Source: Cymbomonas tetramitiformis (lineage: Eukaryota > Chlorophyta > Pyramimonadophyceae > Pyramimonadales > Pyramimonadaceae). Taken from it: a DNA stretch of 64,000 nt. The notes beneath the pieces were generated by a model. That model was given only the letters and a program-made list of their open reading frames with translations. It ran no database searches and was not told the origin of the DNA. The stretch lies in the NCBI GenBank assembly GCA_001247695.2, contig LGRX02035265.1:90069-154068 (forward strand), given 5' to 3'. Positions 53,214 to 64,000 of the stretch are shown here, one piece after another; the first letter of the stretch is position 1; every line of letters starts with the position of its first letter. The position numbers were made by a program, and so were the translations under genes.

Positions 53214-53822
53214 TTCTGGCTCTCTTAAGATTGATACCAGTGCAGCGTATACCCTTTGGCTGCAACAGTGAACAGATCTGCGACCGAGCCGCTACCCGCG
53301 TTTCGAGTGCGCGCGTCCTCGGCGGCCTTCTAAAGACATATCGGAGGTTTTATAAAGATTATTATGTCAAATCAGAGACCTGAAATTCTCTCCGCAAACT
53401 GAAAGCATAACTTCTGCCTGCGAAGGACAATTTCATTTCGATATTGAAATGTTTTCCTGCACAGATGTCAGCCTCGGAGAGCTTATTTCTCCTCGTTAAG
53501 ATACAAATCGGTTCTCAAACTAGGGGATAAATCTGTGAGGATTATAAGCTCACGTCAGAAAATTTCGGTACGAACTTCTCGCCTCTTCGTTCATGTTGAA
53601 GATCGCCCTCTCGCCGTCTCAAGTCTCGACTGGTGGTGGTGATGGGTGCTTCTGGAAAGATGTTCGCGTCTGTTCCGTTGAATTCGAACAATTCCGACCG
53701 TCAAGAAGAATAAAATATGCTTTCTGTTTCTCATTCTCATTTGATGTTCAATCGAACTTCAACTACTTGTGACAGCTTGAGCTTTTACCAACACGCAACA
53801 GCTGGGAATTCCTACTGTGTCA
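53214..53822. other. Upstream region of the coiled-coil gene
   Basis: Contains the presumed minus-strand promoter of the gene starting at 53213. No gene, RNA or clear motif was identified. Confidence 0.5.
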
Positions 53823-54015
53823 CAGCTACTCTGGCTGAGATGAGACCAGAGTTTACGAGCTGCGGCCGCTGCGCGGCCGATCGCGATTTTCGACACGACA
53901 AGAATGGAAAGCAGCTCGTAAACCGCAACCGCTCCGGTCTAGTACAGAAAAATAAAAAATCCTTAAAAGTTTAAAAAATCCCGTCTGGAGGCTCTGGTCT
54001 CAGCCAGAGTAACTG
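53823..54015. mobile_element. Short hairpin element (MITE-like)
   Basis: The left end cagctactctggctgaga and right end tctcagccagagtaactg are inverted. An inner pair, gtttacgagctgcgg and cagctcgtaaaccgca, is also inverted. 193 bp, no ORF. The tandem actgt run just right of it may include the target duplication. Confidence 0.6.
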
Positions 54016-54956
54016 TACTGTACTGTACAGCCTACAGGACGAAAAAAGGACCCGGTCGGGTGCGGTGTCGCTGTCGCGATGTCGCGATTGGGTGTGCGGG
54101 CCCCTTCCCCGCGAGGTTCACGACGTTCGCCCCCACCCCCCTTGTCCTCCTTCCCTGCCCTCGTTTCCTCATAGATATCTCATCCTCTCATCATCCCACC
54201 CCCCTCCTAGTCCCCCCCATTCCTCCCTTATTTTTAGATGATTTTCTGTCGCGGCTCTTGGGTGGTCCACGACTCCGCGCCCCCAATGGAGTCCCGCTTT
54301 CGGCTCTTGGGCGGTCCGCCACCGCGCGACCCCCTAACCCCCCGAGTCCGCCTTCGGCTCCCAGGGGTCCACGCCACCCCCCTCCCCCCGCAAAGAATCC
54401 GAGAGTATCAAATATCAATGTCGAATGTGGTTTCCCACTGCCTCGACCTCGGACCTGGTTAAAATGATGAAAATTTGCTCGAGATCGATCGTAATAAAAC
54501 GTAATAAGGCTAATAACGCGCCAAAATCGTCGATTTTTTTCACTTTTGTCGATCATTTCCAAGCTGTCGACTATTGTATATCTATTTCCATATGACTTGG
54601 TCTTGCGTAGGTAGGCCTAGTTCTTGTGGTTTTTCAAGGCACCAACTCGTGCAAGCTCAATTGATCACACTTCCTCCGCCCGAGGTGCCAAGAACTCCAT
54701 TCTAAGAAGGTGCGGATTCTCCTTAGTGCAGTTTAGTCAGGCGGGTGTTGGTATTGCGGTGTAACGCTATTCGCACTTGACGCCTGACTGTGTGCGTAAG
54801 CGCACCGAAGCGGCAAGGTAAGAATCGTGAAGCGGCGTTATTATTTCTGCGTTCTCGTTGCTTCACATTGTGGAGAATAGAGGGACTATGCACATCGTCT
54901 CTGCTATTGGCGCGCGGTAACTAAAATCACTGCGCTGTGCGCTGAAATAGTGAAAG
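54016..54956. other. Low-complexity GC/C-rich region and upstream sequence
   Basis: 54060-54400 is cytosine-rich, with cggctcttggg-type repeats. The rest has no feature recognised. Confidence 0.5.
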
Positions 54957-55337
54957 ATGGAGCTTTGGGTGCACCCAGTCTTCGTGGATTCGCAGCTCCG
55001 AGATGTAACCCCGGTACAAGTGTGGCCTACAGGCTATACGGCTCCTTTGAAGGTTGTCCTGAAGTCCGCTCGACATCATCGAGAGGAGAAGGTTGGAGGA
55101 GGATCTATTCGACTTGCTTGCGCACCAGCCAGTGAGCGCTTCCGAGCTACGCCATCTAGAGGAGGCGGAGACCCTGTTTTAACATCTTTCCCGCAAAGCG
55201 AAAGCGCGCAGCGCGGCGTGAAACTGCCAGGCGACGAGAACTTTGTGAGCTTCCTCACGCAGGAGAGTCGAGGCACGACCGGGATATCCTTCGACTTCAC
55301 CCTTCGTTATTCCATTGAGCTGGTTGATACGTTGTAG
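54957..55337 (+). CDS. Small hypothetical ORF upstream of the NACHT gene
   Basis: 126 codons from ATG (MELWVHPVFVDSQLRDVT) to TAG at 55335. It is in the same frame as the NACHT gene, 72 bases upstream of that gene's ATG. No domain was recognised. It may be an upstream ORF in the leader, a small gene, or chance; composition is less GC-rich than the gene that follows. Confidence 0.3.
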   Translation: MELWVHPVFVDSQLRDVTPVQVWPTGYTAPLKVVLKSARHHREEKVGGGSIRLACAPASERFRATPSRGGGDPVLTSFPQSESAQRGVKLPGDENFVSFLTQESRGTTGISFDFTLRYSIELVDTL

Positions 55338-55409
55338 TTTTGGCGCTACTAAGACGCTGTCGACCCTTCCTCCCAGCCTTTGATTGCGCGGCGGTGCGCG
55401 GCGGTGAAT

Positions 55410-58400
55410 ATGGGCTCCGGCAAGGGCTGTGGAGCCTCTTCTAGTCGGGAGAAACGTCCCGCTTCTTCTCCTACGGACACCCCTTCTTCTGCACTGCGGA
55501 GGGGCTCAGAATCAGTCCCGTTCAGCAGCGCAGTGAGCGGGACAGACATCGCATCTGCCAAGGTGCTGAACGCCGACGCTGCCAAGGTGCCGGACGCCGG
55601 CGCTGCCAAGGTGCCGGACGCCGGCGCTGCCAAGGTGCTGGACGCCGGCGCTGCCAAGGTGCCGGAAGCCGGCGCTGCTAAGGTGCCGGACGCCGGCGAT
55701 GCCAAGGTGCCAGACGCCGACGGTGTCAAGGTGCTGGACGCCGGCGCTGCCAAGGTGCCGAACGCCGACGATGCCACGTCATCGCCTGTGACCCTCAACG
55801 GCCTGGTCCCATCGAGCATCCCCTCCAATCCACCGCTGAGCGCCGACTCCGCTGAGGTGCTCATGGAACTCGTGGATGACCAGCTAAACGTTCTGCAGGC
55901 ATTGGGCCAGCGGAGCCGCACGCGGCGAGATGAGGCGCTCGACGCACTCCACCGAGTGTTTACGGTGGCCAACGCGGTGGCGCATGTGACGGCTGCGCGA
56001 CGGGCTACGGCAGCCTTGGGTCACACGGTGGACGACAGGGTAGCGTTCGAGGAGAAGCACGGGGAAGACATCCGGATCCTGGTGGGCATTCTGCTGGAGG
56101 CCGCGGTGCGGTGCGCCGCCGCCGGGCCGGAGATGCGCGCCCGGCTCTTGTGCCTGCTGCAGTGCGCGGACCGTATGCTGTGGACCGGGGTGGAGCCATA
56201 TGCAGGGGAGGAGGACCTCTCCCGTGCATGGCAGACGCAGCTGCGCGCCATCCGCAAGGTATGCAGGGTGCCGCGCGCGCCCGCCGAGGTTCCCCTCGGC
56301 ATCGCCACGCAGGAGCTTATCATGGCGCGGCTCGAGCTGCGGATGCATCACCTACCCCGCAGCAGAGACCTACACAAGGCGGTGGCGGCAGGCGCGGACC
56401 TGGCGGTTGGCCTCGTGAAGTCGGTGTTTCTGATGAAGGTGGACGAGGCGCTGGTGCGCGGGGCGAAGAGTGCGGCCGGGCTTGCGCTCGATGTCGGCTA
56501 CCGCGCGCTCACCGCGCGATGCTTCGGCGAGCTCGCGCTGCAGGACGACTTCTCCGTGCTGGCGTGTGGCGTGCCAGCGGAGGGGATGGGCGAGAAGGCG
56601 TTCAAGACGGTCGGCGAGGAGGTGGACCGTCGGCTGTGGTGCCTGCAGGCGAGGCACTTCCAGTGGGGAGGTGGGGGGGCAGAGGGTGGCGGGTGGAAGC
56701 CGACCCCCGGGCGGTGGGAGCCCAAGGCGGCGTTCGCTGAGCTGCTAGCGGACATTGCAGTCGGGGCAGAGGGTGCGGCGCTACATGCGCACACGCTGCC
56801 GCCAGCACTGCTGTGGCGGCTGTGCGAGGGGGACTCGAGCCGGGAGCTGCTTGGGCTTGGCGACCTGATGTCCCTCGGCGTGTCTGATGGCACCAGGGAG
56901 CACCCCCCGGCTATGCTCCGCCTGACCCAGTGGGCGCAGCGGCTGCTGCAGCGCCCCTCGTCCCTGGCGGAGTGGCGGAAGGAGGGCTTCGAGATCCTCA
57001 ACGAGGAGCTGCGGCGGGTGGCCGAGCGGGCTGAAGCAGAGCTCGCCGGCGTCAGTGGGCGGCTCTTTGCCGATGGCGCTCACACCGCCATGGCGCTCAC
57101 CACGTTCGGTGCGGAGCTGAGAGGGCCGCAGGCGGGGCGCGTCGGCTTCGAGCCTCAAAGTCGCCGGAAGCGTGAGGTGGAGAAGCTCCTAGCAGAGTAC
57201 AGGCAAGCAATAAAAACCCTGCGCGAGGTGCTGCGGAAGATGCGCGCTGCCGCGGAAGCCGTGGTGCCAGCGGTCACCCGCGTGTCGAAGCTGCTTCACG
57301 TGCTTGCGGGCAGCAGGGCGGCCTCCCTCGCTCCCGAGGCGAGGGCGGCTCACCTCTTCGGGGCTCTCCGGCACATGCTGCTGCCGTACGGTGTCGGAGC
57401 GGCAGCGCAGGGAAGCAGGGCGGGAGGATCGCCCGCCAGCCGCTCGGAGGGCCTCAGAGAGCAGATGCACGCACAGCTGGCGGCGCAGCTGAAGGCCGCT
57501 GTGGATGCAGCCTCGTTGCACGACGACCTCCTCCAGGTGGCACGTGCGGACGGCAAGGTAACGTCGCAGGGGAAGGTGGGAGGCGCCTCGCGGACGTGGG
57601 ATGAGTTGGTGGCTACTGTGCCGCTGCTGGGGGCGGCGGTAGGGGCGGCGGTGGCGCGGCTGGAGGACGTCTTGACAAAGGAGGCCCGGTCGTGGCGCAA
57701 GCTGGAGTGCGGGGCGGCGGTGGTGACGGGGGTGCTGGCCCGGCCTGAGGAGGGCAAGCCTGGGCAGACTGATGCGGTGCCGGCCACTGCAGGAGAGGCG
57801 CTGGGGAAGCTGCATGAGAGGTATGTGGAGGAGAAAGTGCAGCTGCGGCAGCACTGTGACCAGATCGATGCTCTCCTACAAATAACAGGAGACACTCCGC
57901 GGAAGGGGGACGCCCAAGGAAGGGGGTGGCGCGAGGATCTGGAGGACGCCTGCCTGCAATGCGCCGCGGCCACCGGAGACGCCCCAGAGGAGGCGGCCAA
58001 CGGGCGAGGGAACGCCAACGAGGAGCTCGAGAAGGCGACAGAGAGAATAGTGACGCAGCTGGTGAATGCCATTCTGCCGCCGGCCATGGTGGAGGACGGG
58101 GGTCTGCTCTTCAAGCTGGATGCTGCGCTCGAGGCCGTCGGGGAGAGCCTCAGTGGCAGCGCAGCGGCAGATGGAGAGGAGACGCGCCTGGCGCAGCTTG
58201 TGGGCAGCGCGGCGGCGCACGCGGATGCCGGGCTTGTCTTGCTCGAGGAGCTGGCGGTCGGCGCGCAGCGGTGTGACGAGGCGCTCGAGCGCATCGGCCG
58301 CGATATCGACCGTGCCCTCCAAGCGCTCTCCAGCATTCCCCAGGCACCAAAGCGAAGCATCCTGCCGCTGTGGGCTGGCAGCAAGGGCCAGCCTCCTGCA

Positions 58401-61400
58401 GAGCAGCCCGTTGACGTGGCGCAGCTGGTCGATGAGGTGGCGGGCGGGTTGCAGCTCCTGGAGGCCGCGCTCCGAGAAGCGGACGCATCGGAGGCCCGTC
58501 CCTCCGGCTCTGAGCACGACACAGAAGAAGTGCCCCGAAACCCCTCCGACCGTGAGCGGGTCTTGGAGCGCGTGCGGGCCCTGCGGGCAGGGCGCCCGGT
58601 CTCCTCTGCCGCAGCCCCAGCGCTCGAGGCTCCGGCCATGCCCTTCCTCCGCCTACTCCGCGCCCTGGAGGGCCTGCAGGGCCTCTCCCACATGCACCTG
58701 CCGCCACCGGGCTGTGCAACCGCCGAGCCATCTGCTACCGAGGAGCCATCTGCTGCCAAGGAGCTGGCGGAGCGGATGGAGAAGGGCGCCGCTAAGGGCC
58801 TGGCGGAGGTGGTACACGGTGCGGTGAATGGCATGAAGGTGGAGGCGATGGAGCTGCTGGAATTGGCCGCGAAGCGGTGCGGGGTGGAGGGTGTTGCAAG
58901 GGCGGTGGGGGAGGTGTGCGGTGCGGTCGAGAGCCCTGCACTGGGATTGGTCGGGGACATGGCGCGCTGGTGCGGGTCTGGGCGGTCGGATGAGCAGGTG
59001 TGGCGGGTGCGCGAGGTGGCGGCGCTCGGGGCCATGCGCGTGATCCATGGGCTGCAGGGCGGCGCCAAGACCGCACCCCCCAATGCGGGGGAGGAGGAGA
59101 CGCGAGGCGGGTTGAAGGCGGAGGCAGAAGAGGAGGTGGAGGTAGAGCAGAGGAGAGCGGAACGTAGGAAAGCGATGAAGGGGGAAATGAAGAAGAAGGG
59201 CGAAGATTTGCACGAGCGACGGAGGGTTCTGGAGTCCCTGCGCCGTACGGTGATGCGGTGCCTGGCTTTTGAGCCGGAGGCGGCGGTGCGCGCAGTGCTG
59301 GCCCGCGGCGAGGGGCTTGCGGCAGAGATGCGCTCGGCGGCACAGGCGGGATGCGGCGGAGGCGAGGGCTGCGGCAAGCGGGTGGAGCCTGAGGCACCCG
59401 AGGTGGCGGCGAGGGCGCCGGCGGCCGCACGGGAGGAGCAGTGCGCGGCGTGGAGTGCGACGGCGGTAGATGTTGAGGCTGAGATGGAAGTGCGCATGGA
59501 GAAGCTGGCGGAGCTACGGCAGGAGGCAGAGAGGGAGGCAGACACACTGCGGAAGCAGGAGCTGCTCGTGCGGTGCCGTGAGGAGCAAGCTGCGCTGGTG
59601 CAGGCGTCCCGCAACGTCAAGGAGGTGGGCTCCTGGCTCGGGGTGCTTGTTGAGTTTCTCGCCGGCATAGACACCAAGCTGGATGCCATCGGCGTGCAGC
59701 TGGACGAGCTGCAGGCGGGGGTGCGCAAGCTCGTGGCGGACCTCAAGCGGCTCGTGGGGCGGCCTGTGCTGGAAGAAATGGCGGAGCAGCGCGAACGCCG
59801 GTTGGCGGAGTGTCAGGAGCTGCGGCGCGAGGTGTACATCGCCACGGACGGCGTGGGCCCCGGAGACGACGGCAAGTTCCTAGCGACGGACGACAACAAG
59901 CCGAGGGACCTCCTGGAGGATGTGAAGGAAAAGCTGCTCGAGAGTGAGGCGGTTAGCCTGCTGCTGCTTTCCGGGCCGGCCGGATCTGGCAAGAGCACTT
60001 TTGTGCGCCACCTGGAGGTGTACCTGGAGACGGAGTACGTGGAGCAGACCCGGGGCGAGCACGGCGAGGTGGTGCTGGTGAAGGTGTCTTTGCCCACGCT
60101 GAAGAACCCGATGGCGGACCTGTTCCGCGAGGCGCTGGCGCGCGGGTACGGCCTCCGGGAGGCGCAGATCCACGAGCTGCGCGACCTGGCGCGGGCGGGC
60201 ACGGTGCGGCTGATCTTCCTGTTGGACGCTTACGACGAGCTTCCCAGCCAGTGCCTCTTCAAGAACCTCTACATGTCCAACAACCTGGAGCAGTACCGCG
60301 CCCCGTCGGAGGAGGGCGCCGCGCCGCCCGCCTACCCGAAAGTGATCATCACCACCCGCACCGAGCTGCTGTCGCGCGCCGCGGAGTACCGCCACGCCTT
60401 CGTGCCGATGGAGATGGACAAGCCCGCCCGAGCCACCGTGGAGAAGGCGGATGCAAGCTTCCTGGAGCTGCGCATCGCCCCCTTCGGCAGCAAGGTGGAT
60501 GCGTACATCCACGCTAAAGTGGCCCTGGATGTGCGCCGCGAGCTGGAGCGCCAGGTCGGAGCGCTCGCCCCGCTGTCCAAGGACGCCGCGGACGCGCTGC
60601 GCGCGGGGGTGAGGGCGCTATGGCGTCACGATGCTCTGAAGGAGGGCTCCGGAGGCGAGCTCTTGGACGCGGCGTGCGCGGCGGTGACGGCGCCTGGCGG
60701 GCGCAGCGAGTCGCTCGAGCGCGTGACGCGGTACATGCGACAGGTCCCCCATGACCTGCAGTTGTTGCCATCGTGGCCGGTGGTATGGGTACTGGCGGGG
60801 GCGCTGGCGGAGACGCCACTCGGGCTCGAGCAGACTTTGAAGAGCTTCTGCGAAGGGTTGGCGAGGGCAGAAACTGGCAAAATCTGGCTGCACCGGGACT
60901 ACCGCGATGCGTTCGACGCCATCCCGGAGCTGAAGGAGCTGACCACGACGCCCTTCATGGTGGAGATCGTGATGGAAATCCTGCCCAAGCTGGAGGAGAC
61001 CCGGAGCACGGACGCGTCCATAAAGGCGAAGCTGATGCTGCTGCTGGAGGACGATGCGGTGCAGATGGTTTGGGGATGCATCAGCCGGTGGTGCGGACCC
61101 AGCGACTCCGTGCTGCTGCATGTGCAGGCGGCACTGGAGGGTGGGTCTGATCCGGCGCCAGCGCAAGGCTTGGAAAGTCTGAAGAAGTTGGAGGAGGAGG
61201 TTGTCGGAATGCTGAAGGGCCAGGACATTCTCCTGAACCAGCCTAAACTGGTGGAACTCGGCTGGGAGCAGCTTCGGGCGACGGGGCTTGTGTCTGGGCC
61301 AATGCGGAGGAGGGGGGGGGCTCTGACGGCAGTACAGCGGCGCCTGACGCGTCAATGGATGCGCTGGCGGGACCTGCCGCGGAGGTGGATTGGATACTGG

Positions 61401-64000
61401 ATGAAGTGGTGGAAGATGTCATCCAGGAGGAGGAGGGCAGGCTGCTGGAGGACAATATTTGCCAGGTTGGAATTCTGTACCTGCTGAAGAACGCGCTGCG
61501 CCGGCTGAAGGTGCGAGGCAGCCACATCTACGCCATGTTCGCGTACATGTTCGTGCAGCGGGAGGCGCGCAAGGCGGTCACGCAGGGGGCGTACGACGCC
61601 GACACGGTGGAGCGAGAGGGAGCGCAGTATACCCAGCGCCTTGCGCTGACGATGGTGGCGGAGAACGTGACCAAGGTCCCTCTCAGGAGCGACAGCGAGC
61701 TGTTCCACGAGGAGAGCATCTGGGACCCCTTCTTGCGGGACGGCGGGGATCTGCGGGCCACGGTGCAGAAGGCGGCGCCCGTGCGGTGCGAGGGGGGCAT
61801 GCTGACCTTCATCCACAAGACGGTGCAGGAGTACCTCTGTGCCGCGAGCCTCCGTGCGAACCTGCGCCAGATCCTCCACGCTTCAGCTGTTCCTCTTGAG
61901 GAGCTCACGGAGGAGCTGCTGCAACAGGAGCTGATGGCTGGACATGGCGCTGCGCCGCAGCCAGTGGGAGCTGCCACGCAGGGAGGAGTGAAGGAGTCAA
62001 AGGAGGTTGAAACACCTGAGCACGTTGCAGACGCACCTCGTGACTTGGCGGCGGTGCTACCTGCTGACTCTGCGAGGCAAGTACATGGTCGCCAGGGTGA
62101 GGAGCTGAGTGCCAGGGATCGGGCCAGGGCGCACAAGGCGCTCGGGAGAGCCAGGGAGCAGCTGTTGCAATCGCAGTGGGCGCAGGTGGACCTGCGGCAC
62201 GAGGACGTGGTGCGGGACTTTCTGGTCGACTTGTTTCTGGAGGATGTGGAGTTCATTTCCGAGGCTGCTTTTGTAGTGGCGTGGGCGGAGCGGTGCTGCA
62301 AGGGGGGATACCTGGCGGGCGCTGGCGGCCATGCCTGTGATCTGCTGCTGAATAACGTGCGCGCTTTGCTGGGCGGCGCGCTGCCCAAGCGTAGCGGGGG
62401 CACGCTCCTGCACGCAGCCGCAGCAGATGGGGACTATTTTGCAGTGTCCAAGATCCTGGAGATGCGGAGGACAGGGCTTGCGGATGGTGCGCTGCTGGAG
62501 CAGCGGGACGACGAGGGCCGCACGCCGCTGTTCTGCGCGGCGCAGAGCGGGCACGCGCAGGTGGCGGCGGCGCTGCTGGCGGCGGGGGCGCGGCGCGACG
62601 CGCGCTCCAAGCTGCGGCCCGAGGTGCGGCACCTCAGCACGCATGTATCGGCCAGCATCGATGCCCGCACCAATACGATCACTTCAGCTGCTGGTGCATC
62701 ATACTTCGATCATTGGGTGGTTGGTGTGCCGGCGGCGGCACCATCCTCCGGCCGCTACCGGTATGAGGTGGAGGTGAAGCTCAAGCCTTTGGATGATGAT
62801 ACTGTTGATCTTATGGAAATCTTTGGTCGCGGTTTCAGTGTCGGTTGGAGCATGCCTGGCATCAAGCGCAATAGCTGGAATAATCAACCTAACAGAGATT
62901 CCTACATGAGGTGGAGCAAGATGGAGCGAGATGTCCGGCAGGGCGAGCTGAACAAGCAGGGGCACCACGTCGGGTTCAATTCATGGTCGAGTGGCTGGCA
63001 CAGCAGTGGGGCGTGGCACGGCCCTCCGATGATGCGGCGCTCGCCTGAATCTTGGCCTGGCGATGACCCGAGGGTTCTCAGCGATTTGGCCTCTTTGGTG
63101 GTTGAGTCGATCACAATTGGAATGCTGCTCGACTGCGATGAGAACGAAATGTTTGTCGCAGCCGGGAAGACCTCCAGGTGGGTGAAGATTCCTCAAGCTT
63201 GGGATGCCGTGCGCAGCCCCGTGTTCCCTGCGGCGAGCTGTTTTGGCTTCATTGGCGAGATGCAATTCAACTTTGAGGGGGCGCGGCCGTGGCAGTGTAC
63301 GGAGCCGACACCGGGCAGCACTCCATTCCGCCCCATCGCAGAAGCGGCTTCGGGCAACATGCCTGTGATGGAGGCCGCAACGGGAGGCCACTTGGACGTT
63401 TGTGCCTTGCTGCTGGACGAGGCGGCCGTTGTGGACATCGGGCGGAAATATCAGCGCACGCTGATGCACTGGGCGGCTTGGTGGGGTCACGCCGAGGTTG
63501 CTCGGCAGATTCTGCGCATCGGTGGCTCCCGCGCGGACTGTGTGTGTGGGCTTGATGGGCAGGACCGCCCGCCGGTTTGGTATGCGGCGCAGCGGGGGCA
63601 TCCGGAGGTGATGCGAGTGCTGATTGAGGCAGACGCGGACATCAGTGTGGTTGATGAGGCCGGCGCATCGCTTGCACACCAGGCTGCGGTGGGAGGGTTC
63701 GGTGGGGTGCTGCGGGAACTTGTGACACAGGTGCACGTGGTGCTGGGCGCTGAGCGTGACACAGTCACTTTGGTGATGCAAGTCTGTGAGAAGGCAGCCG
63801 CGGACCTGAGACATGTTGACAATTACGGCTGCACGCCTGCGCACTTGGCTGCGGGTGGGGGACACGTGGAGGCGCTGAGGGTGCTGCTGGGTGCCGGCGT
63901 GGACCTCAGCCATGCCGACAATGACGGCCGCACGCCTGCGCACGAGGCTGCGGGTGGGGGACACGTGGAGGCGCTGAGGATGCTGCAGGGTGCCAGTGTG
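55410..64000 (+). CDS. Giant NACHT NTPase with ankyrin repeats and SPRY domain (partial)
   Basis: The first ATG in the frame is at 55410 (MGSGKGCGASSSREKRP); the gene runs off the window (over 2850 codons, GC-rich, intronless so far). Residues about 50-125: nine 8-residue repeats of the AAKVPDAG type. Residues about 150-1500: mostly helical and acidic/basic. About 1522: Walker A GPAGSGKST. About 1601: Walker B LIFLLDAYDELPSQ, with the NACHT-type D..DE. After the NACHT module come ankyrin repeats (TLLHAAAADGDY; GRTPLFCAAQSGH, 62395-62620), a SPRY/B30.2 domain (about 62740-63290: VGFNSWSSGWHSSG; SPVFPAASCFGF) and at least five more ankyrin repeats to the end. STAND NTPases of this plan act as oligomerising sensors, with ankyrin/SPRY parts as recognition surfaces. 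The frame slips by one base at a G9 run (61312-61320), after which coding continues in the next frame. Confidence 0.88.
55557..55775 (+). repeat. 24-bp coding minisatellite, nine copies
   Basis: Unit gctgccaaggtgccggacgccggc, in frame, encoding AAKVPDAG with minor variants. Confidence 0.95.
61312..61320 (+). other. G9 homopolymer at the frame break of the NACHT gene
   Basis: Reading without change ends at a stop at 61485-61487 after about 55 residues of arginine/tryptophan-rich nonsense. One extra G puts the downstream NACHT/ankyrin coding (SDGSTAAPDASMDALAG onward) in frame. Confidence 0.85.

Noticed and set aside
55349..55972. Antisense ORF with LAAPASGT repeats
   Set aside because: It is the reverse reading of the AAKVPDAG minisatellite.
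57350..59746. 798-codon minus-strand open frame opposite the NACHT gene
   Set aside because: Ser/Arg/Ala-rich antisense shadow of GC-rich coding sequence; the plus frame has the Walker motifs.

Overview
The window is nuclear DNA of a eukaryote, probably a photosynthetic protist or alga. It carries LTR retrotransposons with chromodomain and PHD-finger integrases, GT-AG spliceosomal introns, intronless GC-rich genes beside an intron-rich one, abundant MITE-like and foldback repeats, and a fragment of a plastid-type chaperonin 60 gene. No rRNA gene, convincing tRNA gene or CRISPR array was seen. The species cannot be named from this sequence.

Layout. (1) 1-7.0 kb: decayed retroelements on the minus strand. 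One is a Ty3/gypsy integrase fragment fused to a PHD finger and followed by a DNA-methyltransferase-like ORF (1467-3650). Another is a chromodomain integrase interrupted by an 85-nt intron (3905-4892). Two related LTR-like units lie in opposite orientation (961-1495, 5951-6519), and a gag-like fragment is cut by the second of them. (2) 7.04-25.6 kb: one Ty1/copia element on the minus strand with 349-bp LTRs and a CTGAA target duplication. It is expanded to 18.5 kb by nested insertions: a 2.0-kb LTR element encoding an orphan acidic protein (19648-21654), a 3.3-kb gag-only LTR element with identical LTRs (22091-25386, inserted in the copia 5' LTR), and a 13.4-16.4 kb block with inverted repeats and tRNA-like SINE units. 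The copia pol has an NPPF-type methyltransferase-like module between protease and integrase, and a tandemly duplicated CPN60 fragment sits just upstream of its gag. (3) 25.6-30 kb: a SEC14/GOLD gene and a convergent F-box-like/LRR gene, both intronless. (4) 30-40.5 kb: AT-richer DNA without convincing genes, holding at least four short inverted-repeat elements. (5) 40.5-53.2 kb: a minus-strand, intron-rich gene assembled here from splice signals and frame phase. It encodes a SAM domain followed by a long charged coiled coil, and its introns are full of minisatellites. (6) 55.4-64 kb: a GC-rich, very long NACHT NTPase gene with ankyrin repeats and a SPRY domain, running off the right end and carrying a one-base frame break in a G9 run.

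The most unusual content is the retroelement biology. Two different LTR lineages each carry a methyltransferase-like domain. The three LTR elements in the composite share a GGTGGTG polypurine end, and at least two have primer sites matching the anticodon half of initiator tRNA-Met. Target duplications give a clear order of insertion.
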